A stretch of 64,000 bases of DNA, from the NCBI GenBank assembly GCA_030832095.1, contig JAURJT010000052.1:26500-90499 (forward strand), in the 5' to 3' direction. This stretch comes from Gammaproteobacteria bacterium (GTDB lineage Bacteria > Pseudomonadota > Gammaproteobacteria > Burkholderiales > Burkholderiaceae_B). Numbering within the stretch: the first letter of the stretch is position 1; each line of letters begins with the position of its first letter. Under the pieces are notes generated by a model. It did no database searches. It was given only the letters and a program-made list of their open reading frames with translations, and was not told where the DNA came from. Shown here in pieces: positions 53,981 through 63,055 of this stretch. A program made the position numbers and the translations under genes.

Positions 53981-54304
53981 GTGGCCCGCTCTTTGTCCAA
54001 AACACCAACGCTTCCCACAAAAAATATGAAACTGTTTGTGTACTATAAATTCTTGCCTGACGAGTATCCTGAGCTTAAGATGCATGTGCAGCACATGCAA
54101 ATGCGGATGCAAACCCAGTTTGCGCAACTGGGTGCTCAGGTGATGAAGCGACCTTCACCTGATGAACTTGGACAGGTGACGTGGATGGAAATCTACGACC
54201 TTGGTTCAAACGATTTTGCTGTATTTAAGTTTGAACTTGAGCGTGCTGCAGAACAAGAAAAACTGCCTCAACCCCGGCGCACTGAACAATTTGTAGACTG
54301 CTAA
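53981..54304 (+). CDS. DUF4936 family protein
   Basis: A 107-aa protein if the GTG at 53981 is used; an alternative ATG at 54026 (MKLFVYYKFLPDEYPEL) would give a 92-aa form closer to the family core. The strand LFVYYKF, central TWMEIYDL and C-terminal RRTEQFVD match DUF4936, a betaproteobacterial family of unknown function with a likely ferredoxin-like fold. It starts 2 bp after ubiX and ends 3 bp before a Bug gene, so all three are one transcript. Confidence 0.8.
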   Translation: MARSLSKTPTLPTKNMKLFVYYKFLPDEYPELKMHVQHMQMRMQTQFAQLGAQVMKRPSPDELGQVTWMEIYDLGSNDFAVFKFELERAAEQEKLPQPRRTEQFVDC

Positions 54305-54307
54305 ATC

Positions 54308-55273
54308 ATGACAAAAAATATCTTAAAGGCGTTCGTTATTTTGCTTGTTGGCGCAACGGTATGTCAGCAAGCATTTGCTCAGTATCCCCAGCGCCCGATC
54401 AAAATTCTAGTCGGCTTTGCGGCGGGTGGCCCGACCGATAGCTCAGCGCGCGCCTTAGCTGAGGGCATGGCCAAGGTGCTTGGGCAACAGGTCGTGATCG
54501 AGAACCGGCCAGGCGCAAACGCGCAAATTGCGGCGGTTGAATTGATTAAAAGCCCTGCCGACGGTTACACGCTGATGCTTGCCTCGAATGGCACACTCGC
54601 TCTGGGGGGCGCACGTTACGCTAAGTTGCCTTACGATGTCGACCGCGATTTCACACCGATCGGCTCGGTAGCCGGGTATCCGCATATCTTGGTCGTGCCG
54701 ATTCAGAGCCCCGCAAACAATCTCGAGTCTTTGATCCGTTTAGCGAAGGCTGCTCCTAAAGGTTTAACAGTCGCGGTCACTGGTCATGCCAACGAGTTAA
54801 CCGTTGAATGGTTAAAAAAAGATGCAAACATTGAGCTAACCTCAGTGGCCTACAAGGGGGCTTCACCGATCGTCAATGACTTAGTCTCAGCGCGGGTTGA
54901 TATGGCATTGCTTGCCCCCAATGTTGCGATGCCGATGGTTGAAGCCAAGCGAATAAAAGCCATTGCAGTGACGGGCGCACACCCCTTCGCCGATTTGCCC
55001 GGTGTCCCCACCATGATGGCTTCGGGCCTGGCGAACTTTGAAATTGATATCTGGAATGGCTTAGTTGCACCGGCGGGCACCAGCACGAGCATCATTGAAA
55101 AATTAAATGACGCACTCAGGCAAACTCTAAAGCAGCCAGAGTTTCAAAAAACTCTGGCGATATCAGGTCAATACGCCATCAGCGATACACCTGCTGAATT
55201 CAAACGTAAGTACGATAAAGAAGCTGCGCACTGGAAAAAAATTGCAACCGACGCGAAGCTACCTCTACTTTAA
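54308..55273 (+). CDS. Bug receptor 11
   Basis: A 321-aa receptor with a short signal peptide cleaved near QAFAQ before YPQRPIKILV. Marks: GFAAGGPTDSSARALAEGM, SPADGYTLMLASNG and SVAYKGASPIVNDLVSA. The ribosome site is poor and the start is 3 bp after DUF4936, so translation probably depends on coupling. Its stop overlaps the stop of the convergent FMN dehydrogenase in a shared TTAA. Confidence 0.92.
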   Translation: MTKNILKAFVILLVGATVCQQAFAQYPQRPIKILVGFAAGGPTDSSARALAEGMAKVLGQQVVIENRPGANAQIAAVELIKSPADGYTLMLASNGTLALGGARYAKLPYDVDRDFTPIGSVAGYPHILVVPIQSPANNLESLIRLAKAAPKGLTVAVTGHANELTVEWLKKDANIELTSVAYKGASPIVNDLVSARVDMALLAPNVAMPMVEAKRIKAIAVTGAHPFADLPGVPTMMASGLANFEIDIWNGLVAPAGTSTSIIEKLNDALRQTLKQPEFQKTLAISGQYAISDTPAEFKRKYDKEAAHWKKIATDAKLPLL

Positions 55274-56358
55274 TAAAACGCTTTTTCATCTAGCGACAGT
55301 AATGGAAAGGCACTCAGCGCATCGTTAGGGCTCAGCGGCGCGACCGCTTGCAAATAGCTTGGATTGAGCTCGGCAAGCGAGTTGACACCGATCAGTCCCA
55401 TGCAGATCTTGATTTCATCTTCTAAGATTTCAAGCATTCTGACAACACCCGCGGCGCCATCTGCTGCAAGCCCGATACATTGCATGCGACCCATGCCGAC
55501 CATGTGCGCCCCAGAGGCGATAGCTTTGACGATGTCAGAGCCGCGGTTGAAACTACCATCCACAATCACGGTAGCCCGACCGTTGACGGCCTTTACAACC
55601 TCTGGCAGCACAGCCATTGACCCAAGGCAATGATCAAGTTGGCGTCCACCGTGGTTTGACACGTACACCATGTCTACACCGTGATCGACCGCCATCGCGG
55701 CATCTTCCGCCGTTGCAATACCCTTCAAAATGAGTGGCACTTTAAGCTTACTTTTTAAGCGGTCAACATCTTTCCAGGTGAGCTGCGGTTGAAACTCGCG
55801 TCCCGGAACGGCGAGACGACGAATGTTTCGTTTAGCCTGATCGCGTTCGCGACGACTGTAATGTGCGGTGTCAACTGTCAAACAAAAGGCACCGTTACCA
55901 GCAGCCTCTACTCGCTCTGCGATGGCGTCGACCCAAGCGGCATCGCCATGCACATAAAGCTGAAACAGTCGTAGCGCATCGGGGGCGGCTTGTGCAACGG
56001 CCTCAATGCCTGGCTGGCACACCGAGCTCAGCATATGTGCAATGCCAAACTGTTCAGCGGCCTGAGCCGACGCGGCGCCTGCACCTTGAGCGAATAGTTC
56101 AAGACTACCAACCGGCGCAAGCAAAATGGGCAAGCGAAGATCGCGGCCTAAAAATTGCGTGCGAGCGCTAACCGTACTGACATCGCGCAAGACCCGTGGT
56201 CGAAACGCCAGCGCGTCAATCGACGCGCGATTACGGCGCAGTGTTGTCTCGGTTTCGGTGCCGCCTACGATGTAATCCCAATTGTCGTGATTAAGCTTTT
56301 GGCGTGCTTTTTGAACGAGTTCGTGTAGTGTTAAAAAACGAGGTTCTGCAGAAGACAT
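55270..56358 (-). CDS. FMN-dependent alpha-hydroxy-acid dehydrogenase/oxidase
   Basis: A 362-aa member of the lactate/mandelate/glycolate oxidase family. Active-site residues are visible: Tyr29 (WDYIVGG), Lys212 (LILKGI), His236 and Arg239 (SNHGGRQLDH), and the FMN phosphate loop GAHMVGMGR. It oxidises an L-2-hydroxy acid to a 2-oxo acid. Lacks the heme domain of flavocytochrome b2. Convergent with Bug receptor 11 and upstream of Bug receptor 12 in the opposite transcriptional order. Confidence 0.92.
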   Translation of the reverse strand: MSSAEPRFLTLHELVQKARQKLNHDNWDYIVGGTETETTLRRNRASIDALAFRPRVLRDVSTVSARTQFLGRDLRLPILLAPVGSLELFAQGAGAASAQAAEQFGIAHMLSSVCQPGIEAVAQAAPDALRLFQLYVHGDAAWVDAIAERVEAAGNGAFCLTVDTAHYSRRERDQAKRNIRRLAVPGREFQPQLTWKDVDRLKSKLKVPLILKGIATAEDAAMAVDHGVDMVYVSNHGGRQLDHCLGSMAVLPEVVKAVNGRATVIVDGSFNRGSDIVKAIASGAHMVGMGRMQCIGLAADGAAGVVRMLEILEDEIKICMGLIGVNSLAELNPSYLQAVAPLSPNDALSAFPLLSLDEKAFY

Positions 56359-56403
56359 AGTGATTAAGGCGCTTTAAGTTGAAGTGGTTTAAACGAGTTG
56401 AAA

Positions 56404-57387
56404 TTATTCGCTTGCTTTGATGTTGGCCTGCTGCGCGATTGCTTTCCATTTTTTCATTTCAGCAAAGACAAAGTCGCTCCAGGGGCCGGCGCCGCGAGGA
56501 TCGGGCACCATTCCTTTATCGATGATATTTTTTTGCATTGCAGGATCCGCGAGGATCTTGGCAACATCGACACTGATTTTTTGCACCACCGCAGCGGGTG
56601 TATTTTTAGGCACCACCAGGCCAGTCCAACCAGCACCTTCAAAACCGGGGTAACCCGACTCGGCCACCGTGGGTAGGTTTGGAAGTTGCGGCACGCGTTC
56701 AAGCATTGCAATCCCAAGCGCCTTGAGCTTGCCCGACTGAATATGCGGTAAGGTAGCCGCCATGCTGTCGACCAAAATAGAAATTTGCCCACCTAACAAG
56801 TCAGTGACTGCACTGGCACTGCCTTTATAGTTAATACCAACCATGTTGATACCAGCGGTGTATTTAAAGAATTCGCCGGTTAAATGTTGCGTGTTGTTGA
56901 CGCCGCCGTAGCCCACGTTAAATTTGCCGGGCTCTTTTTTAGCGGCCGCAACCAGTTCTTGAATGGTGTTGTAGGGTAATGTCGCATTCACCACAATGAT
57001 CATGGGGGCGATCGCTAAGCCACCCACGTAGGTAAAGTCTTTTGCGGCATCGTAGGCCAGTTTGTCGAATACGGCGGGGTTGACTGCCAACACACCGCTT
57101 GTTCCCATGATCATTGTGTAGCCATCGGGGGCTGCCGTTGCGCCCGCAACCATACCAGGTACGCCGTTTTTGTTTTCAACGATGACTTGTTGGCCCCACG
57201 CGGCGGTGAGCTTTTCTGCAATCAATCTTGCCACAATATCTGTGGCTTGCCCAGGAGGAAACGGCACAATCAGCTTGACGGGTTTTTCAGGAAACACAGC
57301 CTGTGCATTCGCCGCAAAAGTGAGTAGCGTGCAGCAAAGTCCGATTATCGAAGCGGTAAGCGCTTTTAACGTAGTGTGTCGTAGCAT
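56404..57387 (-). CDS. Bug receptor 12 (tandem paralogue)
   Basis: A 327-aa receptor, signal peptide cleaved near NAQA before VFPEKPVKLIV. Marks: VPFPPGQATDIVARLIAEKL (GQATD variant), APDGYTMIMGTSGVLAVN and GINYKGSASAVTDLLGG. It is nearly the same protein as receptor 13 directly upstream (my reading suggests more than 80% identity through the mature part), while the signal peptides differ. A recent tandem duplication followed by ligand tuning is likely. Confidence 0.93.
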   Translation of the reverse strand: MLRHTTLKALTASIIGLCCTLLTFAANAQAVFPEKPVKLIVPFPPGQATDIVARLIAEKLTAAWGQQVIVENKNGVPGMVAGATAAPDGYTMIMGTSGVLAVNPAVFDKLAYDAAKDFTYVGGLAIAPMIIVVNATLPYNTIQELVAAAKKEPGKFNVGYGGVNNTQHLTGEFFKYTAGINMVGINYKGSASAVTDLLGGQISILVDSMAATLPHIQSGKLKALGIAMLERVPQLPNLPTVAESGYPGFEGAGWTGLVVPKNTPAAVVQKISVDVAKILADPAMQKNIIDKGMVPDPRGAGPWSDFVFAEMKKWKAIAQQANIKASE

Positions 57388-57488
57388 GATTTTCTTGAAG
57401 GTGTTTAGTGTTGCTTGGTTTAACAGCGTTCACTTTATTGGGACTCAGCCAATTAATGTTATTCGGCTAAAGCATGAATCTTGCGTTT

Positions 57489-57526
57489 TGCGAAGCGCGG
57501 ATCAGGACATGATTCGGCGCTTCGCA
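57489..57526. other. Hairpin between the duplicated bug genes
   Basis: TGCGAAGCGC and GCGCTTCGCA form a perfect 10-bp stem with an 18-nt loop, 10 bp after the stop of receptor 13. There is no T-run. As with the hairpin after receptor 1, it may protect the upstream transcript or partly terminate before receptor 12. Confidence 0.6.
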
Positions 57527-57535
57527 TTGACGAAA

Positions 57536-58507
57536 TTATTCGCTTGCTTTGATGCTGGCCTGAGTCGCAGCAGCTTTCCATTTTTTCATTTCTGCAAAAA
57601 CAAATTCGCTCCAAGGGCCTGCGCCGCGCGGGTCAGGCACCATTCCTTTGTCGATGATGTTTTGTTGCATGGTGGGGTCAGCAAGAATTTTAGCGACGTC
57701 ATTGCTGATTTTTTGTACGATGGCTGGCGGCGTACCTTTGGGCACGACCAAGCCTTGCCAGCCTACGCCTTCAAAGCCTGGGTAGCCCGACTCGGCAACC
57801 GTTGGCAGGTTTGGTAATTGCGGCACGCGCTGCAGTGTCGTGATGGCCAGAGGTTTTAATTTGCCAGCTTTAATATGTGGCAGAGCGACCGCCATGCTGT
57901 CGACCAAAATTGAGATTTGCCCACCCAACAGGTCTGTGACAGCTGCTGCACTACCCTTGTAGTTCACGCCAACCATGTTCACGCCTGTGGTGAACTTAAA
58001 GAGCTCTCCGGTTAAATGTTGGGTGTTGTTGACTCCGCCATACCCCACATTAAACTTACCAGGCTCTTTTTTGGCTGCCGCAACGAGTTCTTGCACGGTG
58101 TTGTAAGGCAGCGAGGCGCTGACAACTACGATCATGGGCGTGATAGCCAAGCCACCCACGTAAATAAAATCTTTGGTGACATCGTAAGGAAGTTTTGCGA
58201 AGACAGCTGGGTTAACGGCCAAGACCCCACTGGTGCCCATCGTCATCGTATAGCCATCAGGTGCGGCAGTGCTGCCTGCGACCATGCCTGGCACGCCGGT
58301 CTTGTTCTCAACAATGACTTGATGACCCCAGGCAATCGTAAGCTTCTCTGCGATCATTCTGGCAATGATGTCGGTGGCTTGCCCCGGTGGAAAAGGCACA
58401 ATCAGTTTGACCGGCTTCTCTGGAAAGTTCGTTTGAGCCTGAGCCGGAACGTTAAAAACCAGACAGAGCAATATCGCGAGCAGCGACGCTAAAGATTTAA
58501 AGTGCAT
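57536..58507 (-). CDS. Bug receptor 13 (tandem paralogue)
   Basis: A 323-aa receptor with GGAGG before the ATG; signal peptide cleaved near PAQAQ before TNFPEKPVKLIV. Core segments such as MIAEKLTIAWGHQVIVENK, GVNYKGSAAAVTDLLGG and the ending IKASE match receptor 12 almost residue for residue. First of the duplicated pair. The 207-bp upstream gap holds its leader and the terminator-like hairpin of the next gene. Confidence 0.93.
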   Translation of the reverse strand: MHFKSLASLLAILLCLVFNVPAQAQTNFPEKPVKLIVPFPPGQATDIIARMIAEKLTIAWGHQVIVENKTGVPGMVAGSTAAPDGYTMTMGTSGVLAVNPAVFAKLPYDVTKDFIYVGGLAITPMIVVVSASLPYNTVQELVAAAKKEPGKFNVGYGGVNNTQHLTGELFKFTTGVNMVGVNYKGSAAAVTDLLGGQISILVDSMAVALPHIKAGKLKPLAITTLQRVPQLPNLPTVAESGYPGFEGVGWQGLVVPKGTPPAIVQKISNDVAKILADPTMQQNIIDKGMVPDPRGAGPWSEFVFAEMKKWKAAATQASIKASE

Positions 58508-58666
58508 GTAAGCCTCCGGGAAAATCGGGCAGCGCCGTCGACGGATTTGTCGATGTCTCTATGTCGGCGGTTTTTAATGGATTTTGCACTAAGTTAGGCT
58601 GCGTAATAGTATTTGTCAACTGAGGGCTAGAGTCCCCCGCTGCGTGCTGGCGAGTGGTCTTACGCA

Positions 58667-58696
58667 AGTCGCAAGACGCGAAGACGCCTTGCGACT
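58667..58696. terminator. Hairpin downstream of the HIBADH-family gene
   Basis: AGTCGCAAG and CTTGCGACT form a perfect 9-bp stem with a 12-nt loop, 18 bp past the stop of the - strand reductase gene. T-run weak; probably a terminator or transcript-end element. Confidence 0.5.
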
Positions 58697-58714
58697 CGAG
58701 TCAAGGGTTTACCT

Positions 58715-59638
58715 TTAGCGGCTCAAGATGTCTTTCAAGATATCCGGGTCGCACCGCACATCGACGCCTGCCTGCTCTTGTGCCAAAAGCATCGCAATGC
58801 GCGAGTCCTTCTCGCTCCAACCTCGGTTAAGCGCCTCGGTCATCTGGGCAAGCGTCAGCTTTGCAAATTGCATGTCTAGATCAACCTCGCGCCCAAGTTC
58901 ATTGGCCAGCGTAACGTCTTTATGCGCTAGTTTTAATGAAAATTTAGCAGGCTCGTAAGCGCCACTTAAAAAGTGAGTAGGCAAGCCGTCAAAGGTTCTG
59001 CGCCGCCCCATCGCACCGCTACGCAACGCTTTGAACAGAGTGGGTGCCTCGACACCGGCCTTCACGCCCATTGAAAACACTTCTGCAATCGCAGAGTTAA
59101 ACATGTAGCCCATACAGTTATGAACAAGCTTGGCGACCGAGGCGGCACCGACGGCACCTAAAAATTGCACATCGTCAGACATGCACGACAGCACAGGCAC
59201 ATATTGGGTGAAGGTTGGTTCGTCACCGCTCGTCCAAATCACAAGTTTGCCCGAAGCTGCGCCTGTGGGGCCTCCAGAGACTGGGGCATCTAAAAAAAAT
59301 AGCTCTTTTTTAGAAAGCTCGGCGTGTAGCTCTCGAATCACGCGAGGGGCGTTGGTTGAAAAATCAAACACCACGCTGCCAGCGCGCAGACCAGCAGTCA
59401 ACCCATTGGGTCCGGTCAATACCTCTTGCACCTGAGTTGGGCCCGGCAAAGATAAGAAAACGATATCAACCTGAGCGCCTAAGGCGGTGGGTGTGTCAGC
59501 CCATTGCGCGCCTTGCGCGATCAGTGACTGCGCATTCGCCTTGATCATGTCGTGGATGATCAGGGTATGCCCGTGTTTGATGAGATTCGTTGCCATCCTT
59601 GAACCCATCGTACCTAGCCCGATAAAACCGATTTTCAT
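58715..59638 (-). CDS. NAD(P)-dependent oxidoreductase, 3-hydroxyisobutyrate dehydrogenase family
   Basis: A 307-aa beta-hydroxyacid dehydrogenase starting MKIGFIGLGTMGSRMATNL, with GLGTMG at 7-12; the upstream in-frame extension is rejected because the Rossmann strand begins here. DAPVSGGPTGAASGKL is the substrate loop, and the catalytic Lys is in SVAKLVHNCMGY. Oxidises a 3-hydroxy acid or reduces a semialdehyde such as tartronate semialdehyde. Divergent from the CMD-Bug pair, about 100 bp away. Confidence 0.92.
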   Translation of the reverse strand: MKIGFIGLGTMGSRMATNLIKHGHTLIIHDMIKANAQSLIAQGAQWADTPTALGAQVDIVFLSLPGPTQVQEVLTGPNGLTAGLRAGSVVFDFSTNAPRVIRELHAELSKKELFFLDAPVSGGPTGAASGKLVIWTSGDEPTFTQYVPVLSCMSDDVQFLGAVGAASVAKLVHNCMGYMFNSAIAEVFSMGVKAGVEAPTLFKALRSGAMGRRRTFDGLPTHFLSGAYEPAKFSLKLAHKDVTLANELGREVDLDMQFAKLTLAQMTEALNRGWSEKDSRIAMLLAQEQAGVDVRCDPDILKDILSR

Positions 59639-59740
59639 TTTTTGTCGTCCAGTTTTTGGTGAAGTCGATACAAAGCCTTGCTGCTTTAGTATTATTGAAC
59701 ACAATCAGCACTATTCGTAAAACTATATCAGGAGACTTGT

Positions 59741-60073
59741 ATGGCCACGGCCCCCACCTCAGAACGTCGCGAACGTTTGCGCAAGACGGTTCCAAAAATG
59801 GTCGAATGCGCAGAAAAAGTTCTATACGGCGATATTTGGGAGCGCAAAGAGCTCTCTAAACGCGACCGCAGCATGATTACCATCGCCGCCTTGCTCACCT
59901 CGTTTAGGCCAGATCAATTGCGCGTTCACATTACGCGTGGTTTAGAAAATGGTTTGACTCAAGAAGAGATTGGCGAGCTGATTACTCACTTAGCGTTTTA
60001 TTCGGGTTGGGCGTCGTCAATGTCTGCCGCTCAAGTTGCGTATGAGGTTTTTGAAGAGATGCAAAAAAAATGA
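59741..60073 (+). CDS. Carboxymuconolactone decarboxylase family protein
   Basis: A 110-aa CMD-fold protein: SKRDRSMITIAALLTSFRPDQL, then a second helical pair with TQEEIGELITHLAFYSGWASSMSAAQVA. The H-x-A-x-Y-x-G-W pattern is that of PcaC-like decarboxylases rather than AhpD (no CxxC). AGGAGA ribosome site. Its stop codon is overlapped by the start of a Bug gene (ATGA), so receptor and enzyme are made together, a second CMD-Bug unit like the one at 34.9 kb. Confidence 0.9.
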   Translation: MATAPTSERRERLRKTVPKMVECAEKVLYGDIWERKELSKRDRSMITIAALLTSFRPDQLRVHITRGLENGLTQEEIGELITHLAFYSGWASSMSAAQVAYEVFEEMQKK

Positions 60074-61095
60074 ACTGTTCGATGAATGTGTGCCCGCGAT
60101 CGGCGCCGACCCAAGCGCTAGTGCGCTTGACGCGTCTGACCCTCTTGACTGCGTTCTTGATTACAGCTGTTTCAGTGATCGCACCTGTCGGTGCACAGCC
60201 GTTTCCAAACAAGCCGCTCAAGATCGTGGTCGGGTTTCCGCCTGGGGGTGGCTCAGATTTAATGGCCCGCATTGTGGCCGAAAAAATGTCAGTGATTTTC
60301 AAGCAACCTGTGATTGTGGATAACAAGCCTGGTGCGGGCTCAACCATTGCCGCAACCTTTGTGTCGCGCGCAGCACCAGACGGCTACACAATTCTCTTTG
60401 GCCAGGCTGCCAACGTAGGCGTTGCACCTGCGATCATGAGTACGTTGACATATGATCCCCTCAAAGACTTTGCCCCCATTACTCGTTTGGTCTCGGCGCC
60501 ATTGGTTCTTGTCGGGCCAGCAGATCTTCCTGCAAAAAATCTTAAAGAACTGATCGCGCTCACTGCTGCTAAGCCTAATGCCTTAAGCTACGGCTCGCCT
60601 GGCTCAGGTACGGTGGGGCATCTTGCGGGTGCCATGTTCATGAACGAGGCTAAGCTCAAGGCTGTCCATGTTCCTTATAAAGGTCAGTCGTTATTAATCA
60701 CCGATATGCTTGGTGGGCGTATTGCGATGTACTTTAGTACCATCGCCGTCGTAAAGCCTTATGTCGAAAGTGGGAAGATGCGTGCCTTTGGGGTGACCTC
60801 GGCAAAGCCCTCTGCAGCGTTTCCGGGTGTGCCGGCCATTGGCGACGCCGGTTTACCTGGCTATGCAGTTGAAAACTGGTACGGCTTGCTCGCACCCGCC
60901 GGCACGCCAGCGGCAGTGATTGACACGCTGCAGCAAACCGTTAAGCAAATCTTGCTTTTGCCTGAAGTCCAGCAAGATCTCACCAAAGAGGGTGGCGAGA
61001 TTGGCGGTGAGTCGCCCGCTGAGTTCGCGAAATTCTTAAGTATTGACATACCGCGCTGGAAAAAAATCGCGGTCGAGGCAGAATTAGCACCTTGA
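60070..61095 (+). CDS. Bug receptor 14
   Basis: A 341-aa receptor with a long N-terminal leader: about 20 polar residues, then a hydrophobic stretch, cleavage near VGAQ before PFPNKPLKIVV. Marks: GFPPGGGSDLMARIVAEKM, APDGYTILFGQ and HVPYKGQSLLITDMLGG. It begins inside the CMD stop codon (4-bp overlap). The long leader may be partly an effect of that forced start. Confidence 0.92.
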   Translation: MNCSMNVCPRSAPTQALVRLTRLTLLTAFLITAVSVIAPVGAQPFPNKPLKIVVGFPPGGGSDLMARIVAEKMSVIFKQPVIVDNKPGAGSTIAATFVSRAAPDGYTILFGQAANVGVAPAIMSTLTYDPLKDFAPITRLVSAPLVLVGPADLPAKNLKELIALTAAKPNALSYGSPGSGTVGHLAGAMFMNEAKLKAVHVPYKGQSLLITDMLGGRIAMYFSTIAVVKPYVESGKMRAFGVTSAKPSAAFPGVPAIGDAGLPGYAVENWYGLLAPAGTPAAVIDTLQQTVKQILLLPEVQQDLTKEGGEIGGESPAEFAKFLSIDIPRWKKIAVEAELAP

Positions 61096-61166
61096 TCTAG
61101 GTCAATTCCGCTACACTCGATTGTCAAAAAATAGTGGTAATCATAAAAACCGTTTTGGAGATCATC

Positions 61167-62396
61167 TTGAAAACATACACACGTGTGATGGGTGGGTTAG
61201 GTTTAGCACTCACATTTAGTCTGGGCGCTCTGAACGCTCAGGCTCAAGCCCCAGCAGCCGCACCGGCCGCCCCGCCGCCTGCCTGGAAACAGGGCATGCC
61301 TGAGTCGATGGCGAACTCAACCTTAGCGCCCTTGCCAGCAAAACTGACAATCACTAAGGCTGCCGATGTCCCGTTAGACAAGATCAAGGTTCCAGCCGGT
61401 TTCAAAGTCGAAGTCTGGGCCGATAGCATCCCTGGTGGTCGAGCGATTGCTGCGGGCGACGATGGCAAGTACTACGTGGGTACTCGTGGCTTAGGTCGCA
61501 TTTATGAACTGACAGATGACGGCAAACAACGCACCTCGCGGATCGTGATCGATAAGCTCAATCAGCCAACCGCGGCCTTCAAAGATGGTTCACTCTATGT
61601 GGTTGCTATCGATAAAGTCTTGCGCTTTGATGGCATCGCTAAAAATCCTACTGTTGCGCCGGTTGATTTGACCGCCAAATTTAATTTCCCACCCTTGCAA
61701 CACCATAACTGGAAATACGTTGCCTTTGGTCCAGACGGAAAGTTCTATGTGCCGTTTGGCGCGCCGTGCAATATTTGTGCACTGCCAACCAATGAGTACG
61801 CTCAGATTCGTCGCTATAACGCCGACGGCTCTGGCATGGAAGTCTTAGCAACTGGCGTTCGTAATTCGGTGGGTTTTGACTGGCATCCTGTCACCAAAGA
61901 ACTTTGGTTTAGTAATCATGGACGTGACTGGATGGGTGACGATAGCCCAGACGATACGATGCTCCGCCTAAAGGTTGGTGGCAATTATGGTTTCCCTTTC
62001 TGCCACGCCGGCAAGATCGCCGATCCCGATGTTAAAAAGGATAACGCTTGCGGTGGCGTCGAACAACCTGTTGCCTTGATGGGCCCTCATGCAGCAACGA
62101 TGGGCGTGATGTTTTATTCTGGCTCGATGTTTCCTGCCGAGTACAAAAACGTTCTGTTCAATGCACGTAAAGGCTCATGGAACCGTACCAAGAAAATTGG
62201 TCACGATGTTGTGATGGTTCAGGCTGATGCAGATGGGAAGAACGCAAAGGTTGTGCCCTTTATGACCGGCTTCATGAACGAAGCGGATCAGTCATGGTGG
62301 GGTCGTCCTGCGTATCTTCATCAAATGAAAGACGGCTCAGTGCTTGTGTCTGACGAGCAACTGGGTGTGATTTATCGCGTGTCTTACAGCAAATAA
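61167..62396 (+). CDS. PQQ-dependent sugar/sorbosone dehydrogenase-like protein, periplasmic
   Basis: A 409-aa beta-propeller protein. A TTG start at 61167 is chosen over an upstream in-frame GTG because TTGGAGATCATC places a GGAG site before it and the signal peptide (KTYTRVMGGLGLALTF, cleavage near NAQAQ) then starts properly. KVPAGFKVEVWADSIPGGR, YRVSYSK at the end and GVRNSVGFDWHPVTKELWFSNHGRDWMGDD match soluble glucose/sorbosone dehydrogenases. Probably passes electrons to the diheme cytochrome encoded 11 bp downstream. Confidence 0.85.
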   Translation: MKTYTRVMGGLGLALTFSLGALNAQAQAPAAAPAAPPPAWKQGMPESMANSTLAPLPAKLTITKAADVPLDKIKVPAGFKVEVWADSIPGGRAIAAGDDGKYYVGTRGLGRIYELTDDGKQRTSRIVIDKLNQPTAAFKDGSLYVVAIDKVLRFDGIAKNPTVAPVDLTAKFNFPPLQHHNWKYVAFGPDGKFYVPFGAPCNICALPTNEYAQIRRYNADGSGMEVLATGVRNSVGFDWHPVTKELWFSNHGRDWMGDDSPDDTMLRLKVGGNYGFPFCHAGKIADPDVKKDNACGGVEQPVALMGPHAATMGVMFYSGSMFPAEYKNVLFNARKGSWNRTKKIGHDVVMVQADADGKNAKVVPFMTGFMNEADQSWWGRPAYLHQMKDGSVLVSDEQLGVIYRVSYSK

Positions 62397-62407
62397 GTCA
62401 GGTACGC

Positions 62408-62986
62408 GTGTCGCTTGTTGCAAAGGTTGTTTTTTGGTTCGGGGTGGTCTTTCTGACCACCTCGCCGTCTTGGGGGCAGGTCTCGCCTCAACGACTGGCG
62501 CTGTGTGCTGCTTGCCACGGAGCAGACGGAAACTCTCAAATCAAAGGGATCCCGTCTTTAGCAGCGCAGCCAAAACTGTTTTTAGAAAACAGTTTGATCT
62601 TGATGCGCGAAGGGATGCGCGAAGTGCCCGCGATGAAAGGCATGCTCGATGGCGTGACCGATGCTGAAGTGATCGAGTTGGCAAAGTTTTATTCGGCCCT
62701 AACGCTAGCCACTCCCCCCGCAGATAAGCAAGCAGATTTGTTCAACAAAGGTGAGCAGCTTGCCAGCGGTATGCGCTGTGGAATTTGCCATTTGCCCAAT
62801 TACGTTGGGCGCGAGCAGATGCCCAGGTTAGCGGGCCAGCGTGAAGACTATTTATTGCACAGCTTGTTGCAGTTCAAAAACAATCAAGCGGTGGGCCGTG
62901 ATTCAAATATGGCGGCTTCGGTTTATGGTGTTGCTGATGCCGATTTGCAAGCGCTGTCGCATTACTTGTCTAGAATTACGCCCTAG
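62408..62986 (+). CDS. Diheme cytochrome c (c4/c5-like), periplasmic
   Basis: A 192-aa secreted cytochrome with a signal peptide of about 23 residues (GTG start, cleavage near SWGQ). Two heme sites: CAACH at 33-37 and CGICH at 124-128, with candidate Met axial ligands in MKGMLDGV and MAASVYGV. Likely the electron acceptor of the PQQ-type dehydrogenase immediately upstream, forwarding to a terminal oxidase. Confidence 0.9.
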   Translation: MSLVAKVVFWFGVVFLTTSPSWGQVSPQRLALCAACHGADGNSQIKGIPSLAAQPKLFLENSLILMREGMREVPAMKGMLDGVTDAEVIELAKFYSALTLATPPADKQADLFNKGEQLASGMRCGICHLPNYVGREQMPRLAGQREDYLLHSLLQFKNNQAVGRDSNMAASVYGVADADLQALSHYLSRITP

Positions 62987-62989
62987 TTG

Positions 62990-63054
62990 GCGCAGTGGGT
63001 GCAGTTTCAGCTTTAACGCGACCCTCGTTTTCATATAACCCCCCAACACTGCGC
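62990..63054. other. Possible long-range stem between convergent genes
   Basis: GCGCAGTG at 62990 and CACTGCGC at 63047 are complementary (8 bp, 49-nt loop) in the short gap between the cytochrome (+) and porin (-) genes. It may act as a bidirectional terminator, but the loop is large. Confidence 0.3.
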
Positions 63055-63055
63055 G

